A DNA stretch of 64,000 nucleotides from Solanum dulcamara (taxonomy: Eukaryota; Streptophyta; Magnoliopsida; Solanales; Solanaceae): positions 13,730,235 through 13,794,234 of the forward strand of contig NC_077237.1 in assembly GCF_947179165.1 (NCBI RefSeq). The letters are read 5' to 3'. The notes under the pieces were generated by a model that was not told the DNA's origin, ran no database searches, and worked only from the letters and a program-made list of their open reading frames with translations. A program made the translations under genes and the position numbers. This document shows positions 1 to 12,967 of the stretch, one piece after another. Positions within the stretch are counted from its first letter, which is position 1. Every line of letters begins with the position of its first letter.

Positions 1-207
1 ACGACCCTATCTTTTGAAATATGATGATCTGGGTGGCCCACGACCTATTGAATTAAAGGTCGTCGAGTCTTCTTTCCAACGCCACCAAGAATATACATTT
101 TGGAGTTTGGAGTCAAAAGATATGATGTTTTAAGACGAACTAGCACGACAGGAATTTCATTTTTGGGCCTAGGTTGTAACTGCTGGGGAAATGGCCATGG
201 CGCTATA

Positions 208-480
208 AGGGAGCGACACGCCACTATCGCACCAAGAATGTGCCTCAGTAGTTTGGTCCTTGGCACGACGCGCCACTAAAAGGTGTCCAGGGTTTTTCAA
301 GCCAATTTCCAGAACCCAGGAAATATTGGCCTTGGCGCTGTAAGGGCACGACGCGCCACTATCGCGCCAAGAATGTGCCTCAGTAGTTTGGTCCTTGGCG
401 CAGTGCGCCACTACGAGATGTGCAGGTTTTAGGCATAATCAGCCTGGTACAGCAATGGCGCGATGCACCACTATCGCGCC
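208..480 (+). repeat. GC-rich palindrome cluster in the LTR
   Basis: Spaced copies of a GGCGCGACGCGCC-like inverted repeat, each followed by CACTATCGCGCC, separated by 60-130 bases of otherwise AT-rich LTR. This copy is more decayed than those at 13386, 21554 and 30507: several CpGs have become TG or CA. Confidence 0.75.
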
Positions 481-2007
481 AGGAGCATTTTTGCCTATTT
501 TTCAGAACTTTTGAGAAGGGGTAATTTGGGAATTCCCCCAAATTATATATGTATCAGCCTTAGCACATTTTGGGATCATTTTTCAATCCCTCACTCTCTC
601 TCTAAAAAGCCCTAGGAATTCCTCTCTCTCTCTGTCTCCTTCTTCTTCTCCATTTTCAACAAGGAGAGTTCCAAGAGCATCAAGATTTGAGTTCCCCATT
701 GAAGACCCAACATCAAGGTTTTCTTCAAAGTCTTCAAATAAGGTATGTAAGGCTAACCTAAAATATGGATTGAGTTCTTCCATATGCCCATAAATGTGTT
801 GAATAAGAGTTGTGAAAGAGTTGAACCTTCTAAGAAGGTTTTCTTGAAAGTTTTCCTAAACTATAGAATGTTTTTAGACACTATTGGTTGATTGATGTTT
901 TTAATGATTTGAGTTACTAAATAGTTATATTTCATATTATTGATTATAAATGTATCTTTGTATATAGATGTTGACGATATTCTTGAGTTGAGTTTTCTTG
1001 AGAGTATGGGTTCATGTTTCATTCACATGAACCCAAGATGAGATTTCTTGTCATAAATGTCTTGAGGTTGAGATGGATAGTTGTGTGTATATATGTATTG
1101 ATTGGAATAAAAAAAAATGAATTGGTTAGTTAAGAATGTCCGTTTGCTTCTATAAAATTAACATAGGACAAAAATAAAGATTTTGGAGTAGATGTTTGAT
1201 GATTGATGTGATGATGATACTTGACAATGATGTGATGATAATGTTTGATGATGATGCAAATGATAATAGATGATGATGATGTGATGATGATGTTTTGATG
1301 ACGATGTGAGTGATGACGTGAATGGTGCTTATTTAATATGTGTAGAATGATTGATGAAGAGGTATATTGATGAGGATGTTATGTGATGGAGCGGATTGGA
1401 GTCTAATATGATTATGTGATATGTGATTTGCATAATCTGAGTTGATTGGAGTCTTATGAGTATTTTGAAAATAAAGGATCTTTTGAGAAAGAGTTTTAAA
1501 TAAATGATTTGTGAGCATTTTTGCATAAACTATTTATACACTATTTTTGAGTTTAAGAAATGATTATTTTCATCTATGATTTAAAAAGAGTTTAAGCATG
1601 AGTTGAGTATGAGGAGCCTTTAAATGAGTTGAGTATTTTTACATTAAAGTATCTATTTTGAGTTTGAGTTGAGGGGTTGAAATTATGTTTCAATGTACAT
1701 CATATTTTCTGCATTCATCGAGTTGAGATTGTACAAGTTTTAAAGAGAAGAGTTTGATGATTTGAGTGGAGTTTTGAAAAGAGTCCAATGAGACTTGCCA
1801 TTATGACTCGATTGAGTTGAATTGAGGATAGAGTTGATGAGTTGGCAAGGTTCTAAATGAAACTAGCCGTGAGGGCTTGTTTGAGATGATTGGATGGAGT
1901 CTTATGAGCATGGAGTCATGGGAGGAGTATCGAGCACCAAAGCGGGTGAGATTATAGTCCATACTCAAACCCCAGAAACTACACCGCCAACGTAGGTAGG
2001 GATGGAA

Positions 2008-2106
2008 CCGTTAAAGTCGGATGCTTCCCGAGGGATGGAACCATTAAAGTCGGATGCTTCCCATGGGATCGAACCGTTAAAGTCGAATGTTTCCCATTTT
2101 TATTAT
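2008..2106 (+). repeat. Three tandem 33-bp units
   Basis: Three consecutive units beginning GGGATGGAACCGTTAAAGTC and ending TCCC. The reverse-orientation LTR at 27854-31225 also has three units (about 29010-29108), while the nested LTRs at 12968 and 21136 have one. The count therefore separates two LTR subfamilies. Confidence 0.75.
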
Positions 2107-3245
2107 CCTTAAATGATAGGACTTGACTAATTGTTGTACTATCACTGACTCATAAGTGATGGTTGTCGGATAAGAGAAACTCCCATTTAGGTCTTGATAG
2201 TGCTCCGAGTCAGTTGAGTTGAGTGGTTTACGAGTTGGTCCTGTCTAAACTATTTCTTGTTAGACTTAGAGCATTTGAGTGAGTTGCTATATGTTTATGA
2301 GTTAGACTTGTCTAAACTATTTCCTGTTAGACTTAGGACACTTGAGTGAGTTGTTACATATTTATTGAGTTGAGTCCTTTGAGTTGATTGTAGAGTTGAG
2401 GGTATATGATCGGATTGGGTTAGACGAGTTGTGATTGGATTGTACATGATTTGGATGGATATATGAGTTGATTGGATTAGATGATATGTGATTGACTTCG
2501 AGTTAACAATATATGATTGAAATGGGATTGAATGATTTAATTGCACTGTATTGTACATGATTGGATTAGATTGTATGGTATATGATTGGTCTTTGTCTAA
2601 AAATGTATTCTTACTTTAGACTTATGACGCCTTATTTGAGTCTCTCTTATCTTTCTGATGTGAGATATTTGGATCGATATTATTCTTTCTTGAGGTATGT
2701 TTCATTCTGCCATATTACATACTCGTACATTCCACGTACTGATGTCCATTTGGACCTGCATCATTTTATGATGCAGAGACAGGTTTAAGAGATCATCAAT
2801 AGGAGCATCATTGGGGATCTATTCACACTCAGCGTATTGGTGAGTCCTCCCCTACTTTCGGAGGACACCGCTTATGAAATCTTGCATCGAGTTAGCCCTT
2901 TTTATTTTTATTTGAGGTAGCCATGAACTTGTCATTGGAACCAATTAGATAGTAGTGATAGAGTCTTCATAGACTAGATAGTGATGGGTCGATTGAGTAC
3001 TTCTATCCTCGAGTTATTCTTGTCAAACTATTTTTAATGACAAACATTTTAGTTGATCTATTGGCCCATGGCCTTTATTCTTTGAGTTGGATGGGTGATT
3101 GGAGTTGCCCGCTAAATTATTCTTTATTTTTAAACTTTCAGCTGAATGAATTAATGAACGGATGTGTGATCAGGCTATGTGATTCGCTTGGGAGCCAGAA
3201 ATGGTTTCTGAGTGCCGATTACGTCTAGGGTCCCGGGGCGTGACA

Positions 3246-3914
3246 ACTTATGTATTTTGCTAACGTAACTAGACCTGATATAACATTTTTTATTAATTTA
3301 TTGGCAAGGTATAGTTCATCTCTAATGCGGAGACATTGGGACGGTATCAACATATTTTGTGATACTTAAAAGGTACCATTGATATGGGTTTGTTTTATTC
3401 TAACAAAGGCCGTGCAGAATTTATTAGTTATGCAGATGCAGGTTATTTATCAGATCCACATAAAGCTCGATCTCAAATATGCTATTTATTTATATACGGA
3501 GGAACTGCTATATCATGGCGATCTACAAAGTAGTCTATTGTTGCTACTTCTTCAAATCATGCTGAAATAATAGCAATCCATGAAGCAAGTAGAGAATGTG
3601 TGTGGTTGAGATCGATGATACAATTCATCAAAGAAAGATGTGGCCTGAAAAATGATGTCAAAGTACCCACAGTTATATTCGAAGACAATGTCGCGTGTAT
3701 ATCTCAATTGAAAGGTGGCTTCATAAAAGGAGACAGAACGAAACATATTTCACCAAAATTATTCTTCACACATAATCTCCAGAAGAATGGTGATATTGAT
3801 GTACAACAAGTTCGTTCGAGTGATAATCTTGCAGATGTATTCACAAAGGCATTACCAACATCAACTTTTGAGAAGCTAAGATATAAGATTGGAATGCTCC
3901 AAAATATCAAATGA
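3246..3914 (+). pseudogene. Ty1/copia pol relic: end of reverse transcriptase plus RNase H
   Basis: Conceptual translation reads as the end of a copia reverse transcriptase (ARYSSS, RRHW, YLKGT) followed by an RNase H domain with recognisable YADAGY, SGYLF-like, AISW and LADVFTKALP segments. The last 104 codons (3600-3914) are open and end in TGA. The upstream part needs one frameshift near 3345 and contains a TGA near 3360 and a TAG at about 3534 where the family has Arg and Gln codons. The 5' part of the element is missing because the LTR ending at 3245 interrupts it. The family replicates through an RNA intermediate; this copy is dead. Confidence 0.85.
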
Positions 3915-4177
3915 AGTTTTCATCAGGGGGAGTAAAATACGCGTTGTACTTTTTTCTCTTTAACCAAGGTTTTGTCCCACTGTGTTTTCCTGGTAAGGTT
4001 TTTAATGAGGCAGCACTCAAGATGTATTATCAGATGTGTGTACTCTTTTTTCTTCATAGGCTTTTTCCCACTGAATTTTTCCTAAAAAGATTTTAACGAG
4101 CCACAACATCTAAGGGTGTTCAGGATAACTATGTATATTTATTCTTTCACTAAAAAAAATTTTTTACACGTGGACAT

Positions 4178-4187
4178 CCAAGGGGAG
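4178..4187 (+). other. Polypurine tract of the copia element
   Basis: CCAAGGGGAG lies directly before the TG of the 3' LTR, the expected position of the plus-strand primer. Another purine run (CAGGGGGAG, about 3923-3931) follows the pol stop codon. Confidence 0.6.
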
Positions 4188-4396
4188 TGTTATGAAAAGT
4201 AAAAGTAGCGGATGTCCATTTTGTGGGACCCATTTTAAAAGAAAAATTGTACCCTCTCCCTTATCACATTCATTCTTCAGGCTATAAATAGCCTTACGCA
4301 GAAGAAAAATAACGCATTGAAATTCTCTCTATTCTTTCTCTTTCTTTTATTATTTCTCCTTCTTATTAATTTGCTAAGTTAATTTATTTTATAACA
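4188..4396 (+). mobile_element. Ty1/copia 3' LTR, about 209 bp
   Basis: The boundaries are inverted TGTTAT (4188-4193) and ATAACA (4391-4396). Inside are a TATA box (TATAAATA, about 4283) and a CT-rich segment, which is normal for a short copia LTR. It sits just downstream of the pol relic and the polypurine tract. Confidence 0.75.
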
Positions 4397-4639
4397 AATT
4401 TAAATTATTTGGGCTGTCAATATAGATATCGATTGAAAATTAACCAAAAGAAAAAGTCCAACCAAACATTGTTTCCAGAAATTCTTGAGCTGTCATCCAC
4501 ATTATTCACTACTTTCTATTTATAAACTTGTCTCTATGAGCAAAAAGACAGTCCTAAAAAAGACTACCCTTCTATATAATTGCTATCTATTTTTCTCTCC
4601 TGGCAACAAACAAGCTAAGGGTCCTACTTCAGTTTCTAT

Positions 4640-5230
4640 ATTTGTAAAATAGTATTTACATAATGTTTGTTTTGGGTCCATAAATAGACATCTAATTATT
4701 CCTCAAATTGTTTAGAAATTAAACTATTTTGTCATCATCACTCATAGAGTAATAGTTTTAGATTATCAACACAAGAAAATACTTGGAATTTTCCTTCTTT
4801 AGAACAAAATTTTTAAGTGTTGTTAGGTATGAATTGTGCTATAGAAGATAATTTTTCCACTTATTTTCTATCGAATTAGCTTACTAAAAAATGTATGGTG
4901 GGAAACAGATTCTGATTGAAATAGCGAAAAACTTCCTCATTTTTTCGTATGAAAACATTACTATTTTTTCTTTTCTCACCAATTCAATTAAAATATTTAT
5001 AGAATTAACCACTGAATATTTTTTAGTGAGAAATTTCTGTGGAAAAATTGTGATTTTTTAAGTAGTGCTAGTATTTAGATAATGTTTATAGATGTAATTG
5101 CTCAAATTGTTCAGTAAAATATTTGTCATCATTACTCATAGAGTCATTAGTATTAGATTATCAACACATTCAAGAAAGTAGTTGGCATTTTCCTTCCGTA
5201 GAAAAACTTTATAAATGTAGTTAAGTATCA
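4640..5230 (+). repeat. Degenerate direct duplication in AT-rich DNA
   Basis: About 4650-4835 and 5070-5230 align: both run from an AATGTTT motif through CTCAAATTGTT, then GTCATCATNACTCATAGAGT, then TTAGATTATCAACACA and a TTTTCCTTC motif. Spacing is about 390-400 bases. No gene was recognised in 4397-5345. Confidence 0.6.
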
Positions 5231-5345
5231 TGATCATTGCTTACATAATTAATGTAATGTTGTTAGTCCATACAAGATTCTAATTGGACTAATTATGTGG
5301 ACAATGTTTATGTATTATTGAGGGGCTACATATTTAATTAGCAAG

Positions 5346-5888
5346 GAGGATTCAGAATTTTGAATTTCTGGGTCTCACGCTACTTAGAACAGTAACTTAT
5401 GGCAAAAACTCTAACGTAGAACAAATAATACTTAATATTAATTAGCAAATATGCATACAAAATTTAGACTCATTTTGTTGGTTTAGTTAAGTATTTACTT
5501 ACAAGAGGTTTAGAGTTCTAATTTACTTATTTACAACTCTTTTCACAAGAAATTCTCTACTGATATCTTGCATGATAAAAAGGTTTTAAGAAAATACACC
5601 CCACAACAAGGCTCGAACTTGCATCCCCACGATGATAAACTTGAGTTTTAACCGCTGACACTACAAAACTCATTATTTTTAGAGTGTCACATTTAATATT
5701 TATACTTTCCTTATAAATATATATAGAAATATACATGTATATATAAATTTTCAACTGATACCACGAGATGGCATGGCACCCCCTCCGAGAGATAGGTAAA
5801 TCCACCCCTGATGGTAGATAGGTTTCTTCTTTATAGTAGTTAAATATTACAAGTGCTAAAGGGCTTCATAAATTATTTCCATGTGTAC

Positions 5889-5919
<31 letters not shown>

Positions 5920-6776
5920 GATACTACGAGATAGCATGGCACCTCCTCCGATATACCTAAATCATCCCCTCATGGTAGATAGGTTTCTTCTTTATAGTAG
6001 TTAAATATTACAAGTGCTAAAGGGCTTCATAAATTATTTCCATGTGTACTATCTATCTATATATATATAATTTTCTGGTTCACACGTATTTTATAGCTAC
6101 GTGTGCATGAGCTTTTTAGAAAGGTAAATATAATTACCAAATCTAGTAACACTTTATTTGATATTATTTCAAATCAATGGGTGGGTTTGGTAGTTTTTTG
6201 GACTATGAATGGGCATATGTGAAAGAAGACAAAGAAAAAGGGAGATGTTTCGTAAAAAATGGAATTATTGGGAGCCTAATTGAATGAATGATTGGCTTTA
6301 GGGCTCCACCTTTCATTTTCCAAAAAGCTGTAATTTTCCCTTTATAAATGAATATAATAACCTAACCTAATTGCTTTTGGTCTTTTGGCTACTTTGTCCT
6401 TTTTGATCTTCCTTTCCTTTTATGTTCCTGCATATCAAGTCAGTAGGGAGCTAAATTGTGTTAAGTTTAGAGTTCCCATCTGTCTAATAAAATAATAAAA
6501 GTCGGTGAATACTTTGATTTTGCTCATATTTATGTTGGTACAGTCTATTATTAAATTATTTCCAAGAGATTAGTGGTAAAGATGCTATAATACAAATTGT
6601 AGGGTCATGAGTTTAATTCTCTATTTCCTAGGCTGGAGTACTATGCGGTAAGAATGTATTGCTAAGACTTAAAGATTAGTTTTGTAGGAGGGCTGGAGTA
6701 TTATCCAGCCAAGAACACACACATTTAAAAGATAAATATAGTGGAGATAAGGATATTCATATATATGAAAATTTAG
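5346..6776. other. AT-rich intergenic DNA with repeat fragments
   Basis: No gene recognised. It holds a unit of about 160 bp present twice in tandem, a TA microsatellite, and stretches (5346-5400, 5595-5660) that resemble ends of common interspersed repeats but cannot be classified by eye. Confidence 0.4.
5756..6075 (+). repeat. Tandem duplication, period about 161 bp, with TA tracts
   Basis: The segment starting GATACCACGAGATGGCATGG at 5756 recurs at about 5920 as GATACTACGAGATAGCATGG. Both continue through ATGGTAGATAGGTTTC (5811 and 5972) to a TATA-rich end. The first copy ends in a TA run (5892-5919), which may have mediated the duplication. Confidence 0.8.
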
Positions 6777-6901
6777 ACATATTAAGAGAGATATGATTAG
6801 GAACGAAGTTATATCAGACAAGGTGAGAGTGATCTCAGTGTGTTTAGGATAAGATGAGGGAAGTAAGACGGTGATGGTTTGGCCATGTGAAGAGGAGGTG
6901 C
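6777..6901 (+). pseudogene. LINE (RTE-type) reverse transcriptase C-terminal scrap
   Basis: Translation gives peptides such as RNEVISDKV and WFGHVKRR, the same C-terminal block found intact in the minus-strand LINE at 59928-60269 (RNEAIRDKV and WFGHVKRR). One frame change is needed near 6848, and a TGA replaces Arg or Leu near 6876. It is cut off on the right by the microsatellite. Confidence 0.75.
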
Positions 6902-6923
6902 ATTGTTGTTGTTGCTACTGCTG

Positions 6924-7171
6924 CTTATTATTATTGTTATTATTGTTATTTTTATTATTATTATAATTATTATTATTATTATTATTGTTATTATTATTGT
7001 TGTTGTTATTATTATTATTATTATTATTATTTAGTTATTGTAGTTATTGTTATTGTTATTATTATTTAGTTATTGTTATTATTGTTATTATTGTTGTTAT
7101 TGTTATTATTATTAGTGTTGTTGTTATTATTATTATTGTTATTATTATTGTTATTGTTATTATTATTATTG

Positions 7172-7220
<49 letters not shown>

Positions 7221-7243
7221 CATTATTATTATTATTATTATTT
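6924..7243 (+). repeat. Compound TTA/TTG trinucleotide microsatellite, about 320 bp
   Basis: Nearly uninterrupted TTA units with interspersed TTG. The long Tyr/Cys- or Ile/Val-rich reading frames across it are artefacts of the repeat. It begins at the broken end of the LINE scrap. Confidence 0.95.
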
Positions 7244-8101
7244 AATTAGTAACCACGTAGTTCCTGCTATTCAATGTTTATTATTATTTGTTGTTTCATT
7301 TGCTTTGTCTATTGCTATTTCGTTGTCATATTCTTTTCTTGCAATCCTTCTTTCGAAGCTTTTTTCTTGAATCAAGTGTCTATCGAAAATAACCTCTCTA
7401 TCCTGACTGTAAAAATAGAGATCATAAAATTTGCATATATCTTATCTTTTTTGAACCTATTTATAAAATTATATTGAGTATATTATTATTGTTGTTATAG
7501 TGCGTGAAAAACTATTAGTAACTGAAGCAAGATTAGTGAGATAAAAAGATTGAAGAGAAAACAAAAAGTAGATTTTATATAAGCAAACATTTGGTGCTAT
7601 TTATGCAAACATGAAATCTCGAAACTAATCGTGAGCTCTTTGTAATTATGAACCAAGGAAGGTAAGTATAATTAAAGCACCTTTTCTTTTAAAAAATAAA
7701 ATAAAATAAATAGTGAACATCATTGTCAATCTATTTCCTATCCGCTCCTCTAAATAAAAATTACTTAACTATACACCCCTTGTTATCATATTTTCTTATT
7801 TTTTTACTGTTTTAAAAAAAATCAAAAATTTCTTCTTTTTCTCACATCATTCCCTTTTTTGAATACATCAATTCGAAATTCATCACCCACGATTTTTCTT
7901 ACTTTTTTCATGCCACAAACCTCTCCACAATTACATCCATTAATCTATTTTTAAATTTCAAATCATTTCTCTTTTCAATTAATGATTTTAAGTTATTCAA
8001 GAGGTAGATTTCTTTCCATCACTTTATTTTTAAAATTTTTTCATCTTAAAAAATTATTGTACATATGGATGAAGGTTGATTTTTCAGTATTGTGCTTACC
8101 C
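7244..8101. other. AT-rich intergenic DNA
   Basis: No gene, RNA or recognisable element was seen. It abuts the truncated left end of the first array LTR at about 8102. Confidence 0.4.
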
Positions 8102-9972
8102 GAAAGAATTGGAGAGAAGAAGAAGAAGAGCTAGGGTTCAAAAGTTTCAAGACAACTCTTCAATTTTCGCTTAGATAATCTTCATTTCAAATATGTAAGG
8201 CTATCATAATGTTGGACTAAGTTCGTTCTCGTACCCTATATCTCTATATAGCCAAATTGAGTTTCAAGTTTGAGTTGCTAATTCCAATAATGTGGATTCT
8301 TGGGTTATCTATATAAATTCCATTGAGTTCTTGTATATATTCAATTATACATTGATGATTTTCATGAGTTGCGTATTTGAGATTGTGTGTTCATGTTTGC
8401 ATTCACATGAACCCTAGTTGAGTCTTCCGCTTAATTATTTATGCACTATTTCGAGTTAAAGAGTGATTGTTTTCATCATTTAATTGAAAAAGGTGTTAGA
8501 GCATGGGTTGAGTTTGAGAAGCTTCTTAATCACTATTTTGAGCATAAGTATTATTGAGTATAAATGACTTGAACATTTTAAACATCCATTTTGAGATTTA
8601 ATTGAGAAGTCAAACTATTGCTTTCAAATACATTCATTGAGTTGAGTCCTTGAGATTAAGGTTCATGTCTACGTTCACATGAACCCTAATTGAGTTTTTG
8701 TATTAAATATTTTATGCTTTGTTTGAGCTTAAAGCATAATTTATTTTCATCTTTAAATGAGAAATCGTTTGAGCATGAGTTTGAGAAGTTTCTCTTAATT
8801 ATTATTTTGAGCATGAGTATTTTGAGCATAAATAAGTTGAGCCTTAATACATTTAAAACATCTATTTTGAGTTTGAGTTGAGAAGTTAAATTATGTTTTT
8901 AAATACATTCATTGAGTTGAGATTATATCTATTTTAAAGAGAAGAGATGAGTTGAGAAGAGTGGAGTAAATAACTGTAAAGTCCATTGAGACTAGATGAG
9001 ATGTATTTTAGTATTGTATTCACTTGATGTATATGAGTATAATAAAGTATTTTGGGAGTAGTATTGAGCACCGATTTTGATAAGGGTAGAGGCAACTCAA
9101 ACTCCATAAACTACATAGCCAGCGTATGATAGGATCGTGTCATTGATTCAGGCAACTCCTCACTTGTCCCAAAAAAAGACTTCTTATCATGGATCCAGTG
9201 ATGTGACATCCCTTACTATGGTAAGGTATTGGACGAATGTGGCAATGACATCACTTCATTGTATCATTACTAGCTCATAAGTGATGGTTGTTGGTTAGAA
9301 AAACTCTCCAAAAGAAAAGTATTATTTTTTTATGTACAGAGTTGCATATATTTATTCATATATTTTAAAGCATTATCTTATTATATTGTATGCTTTATTG
9401 AGTTGAGTTATTTTCAGAGTTGAGTATCTCTGAGTAAGTTTCCTTTCAGCTATTTTACATACTGTACATTTCATGTGCTGACGCCATTTGGCTCTGCATC
9501 ATTTCATGATGAAGATTCAAGTACTCCTGATTGCAGACATTTTAGTAAGACTTCTATCCATCAGTAGTTGATGAGACCTCCTCACTTCTGGAGTGCTCCA
9601 GTTTAGCCAGATCAGTGTATCTACTTTTGAGTTATGTTTAATTGAGTAGTCAGGTAGCCATGGGTTTTATCTCGGCACCTATCACAGTTTAGTAGAGGCT
9701 TCATGTTTGGAGTTAGTGAGTCTGTTTAGTTTATTCATTCAGATGTTTTTAAACATTATTTGGTATTTATATTAAAAGTTATTTTTTTACTAATATATAA
9801 TTGAGATGTTTTGAGTTATGCATTAAATATTTTAAAGGTTCACGTATTAAAGCTTATATATGTATGTTGCGTATTTAGTATAGTAGTATGCCAGGTTAAG
9901 GGTTCGTATGGGATGACCCACAATGGTTTCCAAGTGCCGGCCACATCCATAATGTAGGGTTGGGGCGTGACA
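8102..9972 (+). mobile_element. Array LTR 1 (5'-truncated)
   Basis: It aligns to LTR 2 (15657-18144) from about position 16296 onward and ends in GGGGCGTGACA at 9972. The first roughly 640 bases of the LTR are absent; unrelated AT-rich DNA lies to the left. From about 8300 on it is almost identical to LTR 2, whereas 8102-8300 differs at many positions. Confidence 0.8.
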
Positions 9973-12967
9973 AACTTGGTATTAGAGCATCGAGTTCAAG
10001 TGTTCTAAGAGTCTATGAAGTAGTGTCTAGTAGGGTCTTGCTTATGGATGTGTAGTGCACCACCCTTATAATCAAGAGGGTACAGGACATTTAAGAGATG
10101 TTTCCCATTCTTTCATACTCTAGATCATGCAATAAAGTTGTTCCATAAGAAACTTATTCAGAGTCATGCATTTCTCAAATCTATTCGACTACCCCTCATA
10201 CTAAAGGTGGTTGAAACAGTAAAGCTCAGATCCTTGTTGATGACTTACTCTCAGATAAAGTCTTCAGAAAGTAAAGAGACTGCACAAGGGCTTAAGAGGA
10301 GCCCATTAGTATGCGTAAGCTTATTGATTCAAAAGAATGCACTCTTATTCATATGAATCTCGCATTGAGCCACAACAAGATGTATTCCCACACTCTCTTC
10401 TCGAAATCTTGCTTCAGATTTTATATTTGAGAGAGGTGTTATGTCTTTAAGTGCTTAGTGTTACCACCCAAGAGAATGTAATTTGAGGCATTGTAAGCTA
10501 TAAAAGTAGAATGATCCTAGAGTTAGAAAGACGAAGTTAGAGGAGTAGAACCTGTAGAAAGTGAGAATGGTGGTTAATTGAGACTTGTAACTCAAGTGAT
10601 GTATCTATAAGGTAAGTAATGAGGTGATAAGTCAAGTCCCTTTGATTTTGACCAAAGAGTAGTAAATATCATCTAGCTTTCATGATAGAAAATAGAGGAA
10701 GAGTTGGTGATTAGGATGAGTTAGAGTATACTCGAACTAAGGACGGAGTTTATGTTGATATGTCATTGTGTTAGTAAAGACCAAGTATAGGTGTTGAGCA
10801 GAAGGGAAAAGAAGTCATGATTTAATAGAACTAAGTTAGGCTTATAATTTGAAGGAAGAGCCCCAGGATATTCATAGGTCTATAAGCTTAACTACAAAAA
10901 CAGGAATATTGAGTGGGTCAATAGTACTTAGATTGTGAAAGAGAATATGATGATAGTTTATAACTAGGTAGATTAAGAGATAAAGATTTACTACTTTTCA
11001 TAAGGTCTTAGTGGGAGAGTGTTTTTTAATTTCACCTAGTAGTCTTAAGTTAGTATAGTATGCGAGTAGTGTGTGATGTACGTGTTAGTACTAGATACTA
11101 AGCTTGAATTTGAGATGAGTGTTGTGAAGAAAAAGGAGATAGCATTATTAGTGTGATAGTACTAGTTTTAAGATTTGATCTAGTAGGTTTGACATAGAGT
11201 TTGTGAGGAATTAAGACATTACCTTGTAATAATGTGAATGGTACAAGCTTGGTATTATGACCCTTAGATAAGAATAGTGAAGTATGGCTGAGTCATTAGA
11301 TAAGCTAGAGTACTAAGATTTGTACCCAAGATCGTATATAGTCAGACGAGGTTCTAAATAAGTTTATGGTTTTTTATGCGTGCCTAGATAGTGTATACGA
11401 GTTTGTTAATGTAGAGTAGGCTGATGTAACATTTCTTAATACACTTAAAAATTGGGTCGAAGAGGTTATATATAAACTATGGTGAGCCTCTTAAATATAG
11501 TTCAAGTGTCCTCTAGTTAAGTAGATATGAACTTAGAGGTATTAGCAGGCTAAAAAGCAAAAGTCAGACAATTAAGAGTTAGATATAGCATCTTTATAAT
11601 ACAATGTGAGTAACGATTATAGAAAGACTTTTATAGAAGCAAGATGAAGTTAAGAGAAACATCTCAGAAAGAAGTCTTAGAAGGAATCTTAGTACCTGCA
11701 CCTGGGTAGTTCAGTAGACATGAGATTAACATTTTACCAAGTATTAGATTAAAAAAATTTAGACAAGTTTAGAGAATGTGAAATGGGTCCATATCCTTAG
11801 AGCATCGACTTCAAACCTAAGGGGGAGATGATGAGTGAGAGACTAAGTCAAGTGATGAGAATCAGATAGTAATGTATTTAGAAAAGAAGTTTTGGTGACA
11901 TATCAGTTCATTCCTACTCTAGTGCATTCCTCAAATCTCAATCGTTATAACATCCTATTGATATCCTGCATATCAGTAGTATATCCATGGCCTATGCTCA
12001 TACACTTCAGACAGATTTACATTTATGCTCAGGTCTTAGAATAAGTGATAAATACTCTAGCCCATTGCTCTCAAATCTTACTCCATAAAATTTTGAATAT
12101 CAGCCTAAGGATATGAATCAACTCATATAAGCATTCAGGTTTTATAGCACGTTCAGTCTCAAGGATTCATGATTCCCTCAGTGGGTGGCTCACAAAGTAA
12201 TGTTACGTCATGAATGTTCTTAGATCAGAAATATTGAATGAATAATGCTTATGATCTTTTGCTATAAGCCCTTTTTAGTGATCCTTTTATTTCATTCTTG
12301 ATGGCAATGATGATGATAGAAGTTGAGCTATAGCAAATAGGAGAGAGTAGGTATTCCTTATTGTGATAGTTGTGATGTGTTATTTTTCATGTAGGGTTAT
12401 AGGTATAAAAAAGGAGCAAGATAAGGTTTGTTATGTGCAATAGATAGGTAAGAGTATATTTGATTTACCTCTTAGTATAAATTGATGCAATTGTAGGTGT
12501 AGAAATGATAAGGTTGGCATGAAAATTCTTAAGAGATGTTGATTTTAAATAATCCATAAAGTGATTAGAAAGATAGGCTTGAATGTTGTGTTGTAGGTAT
12601 GTGGTTAATTGCATTATGTTGTTAGTGACTCTTTTTAAGAGCTTCAGATAAGAATGTTAGAGAGGTAAGAAGAAGTAACATCCTCTAAATGAAAGTCCCT
12701 ACAAAGGTATAGAACATGAACTCTGCGGGTTAGATTTGTACAAGTATGATCATCTTATAGGTAATACCTTATGACTACAACTTAGGCTTGAATATGGTAA
12801 GAGTATGCAGTTTGACTTAGTCTTTGGTGAGATTTATAAGTTTCAGTAAATGAGGTTTAGTATTCAGAAAGAAAAGCATAGGAGAGAAAAGTTGCTAAGT
12901 CGAAAGCCATCAGTTGTATCACTTAATGCATAGTAGTCTTATTCTTGTATCAGGCCCATAATTCTCT
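9973..12967 (+). mobile_element. Internal region 1 of a non-coding (LARD-like) LTR element
   Basis: It starts with a primer binding site and continues after the nested insertion at 15482-15656, which holds a GAGGACGAATGAT motif and a purine-rich tract just before LTR 2. Total length without the insertion is about 3.2 kb. No gag or pol frame, zinc knuckle or reverse transcriptase motif is visible; the longest open frames are about 70 codons. It is best read as a large non-autonomous derivative of a gypsy element that relied on enzymes from relatives. The alternative is an autonomous element decayed beyond recognition. Confidence 0.65.
9977..9988 (+). other. Primer binding site (tRNA-iMet)
   Basis: TGGTATTAGAGC lies four bases after the LTR end and differs by one base from the standard TGGTATCAGAGC complementary to the initiator tRNA-Met 3' end. 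The same site recurs at 18149. Confidence 0.85.

Larger units (their letters stand above)
1..3245 (+). mobile_element. Long gypsy-type LTR (right part), probably a solo LTR
   Basis: The stretch ends in CCCGGGGCGTGACA at 3232-3245, the same terminus as the LTRs ending at 15476 and starting (reversed) at 27854. Its body matches the minus-strand solo LTR 27854-31225 over nearly its whole length: GC-rich palindromes (about 208-480), a CT-rich leader (about 590-660), a triple 33-bp repeat (2008-2106) and a TTGAGT-rich body. No primer binding site or gag follows the CA end; copia coding sequence follows instead, so it looks like a solo LTR inserted into the copia element. The left end and target duplication lie outside the window. 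Confidence 0.8.

Noticed and set aside
1196..1320. GATGATGTG-rich stretch considered as a satellite or CRISPR-like array
   Set aside because: Irregular spacing with no unique spacers; it is a degenerate microsatellite inside the LTR.
6887..7245. Long open frames rich in Tyr/Cys or Ile/Val
   Set aside because: Pure consequence of the TTA/TTG microsatellite.
10138..10356. A 72-codon frame conserved in both array units (also 18310-18528)
   Set aside because: Conservation is explained by the recent tandem duplication; no domain and no start context.
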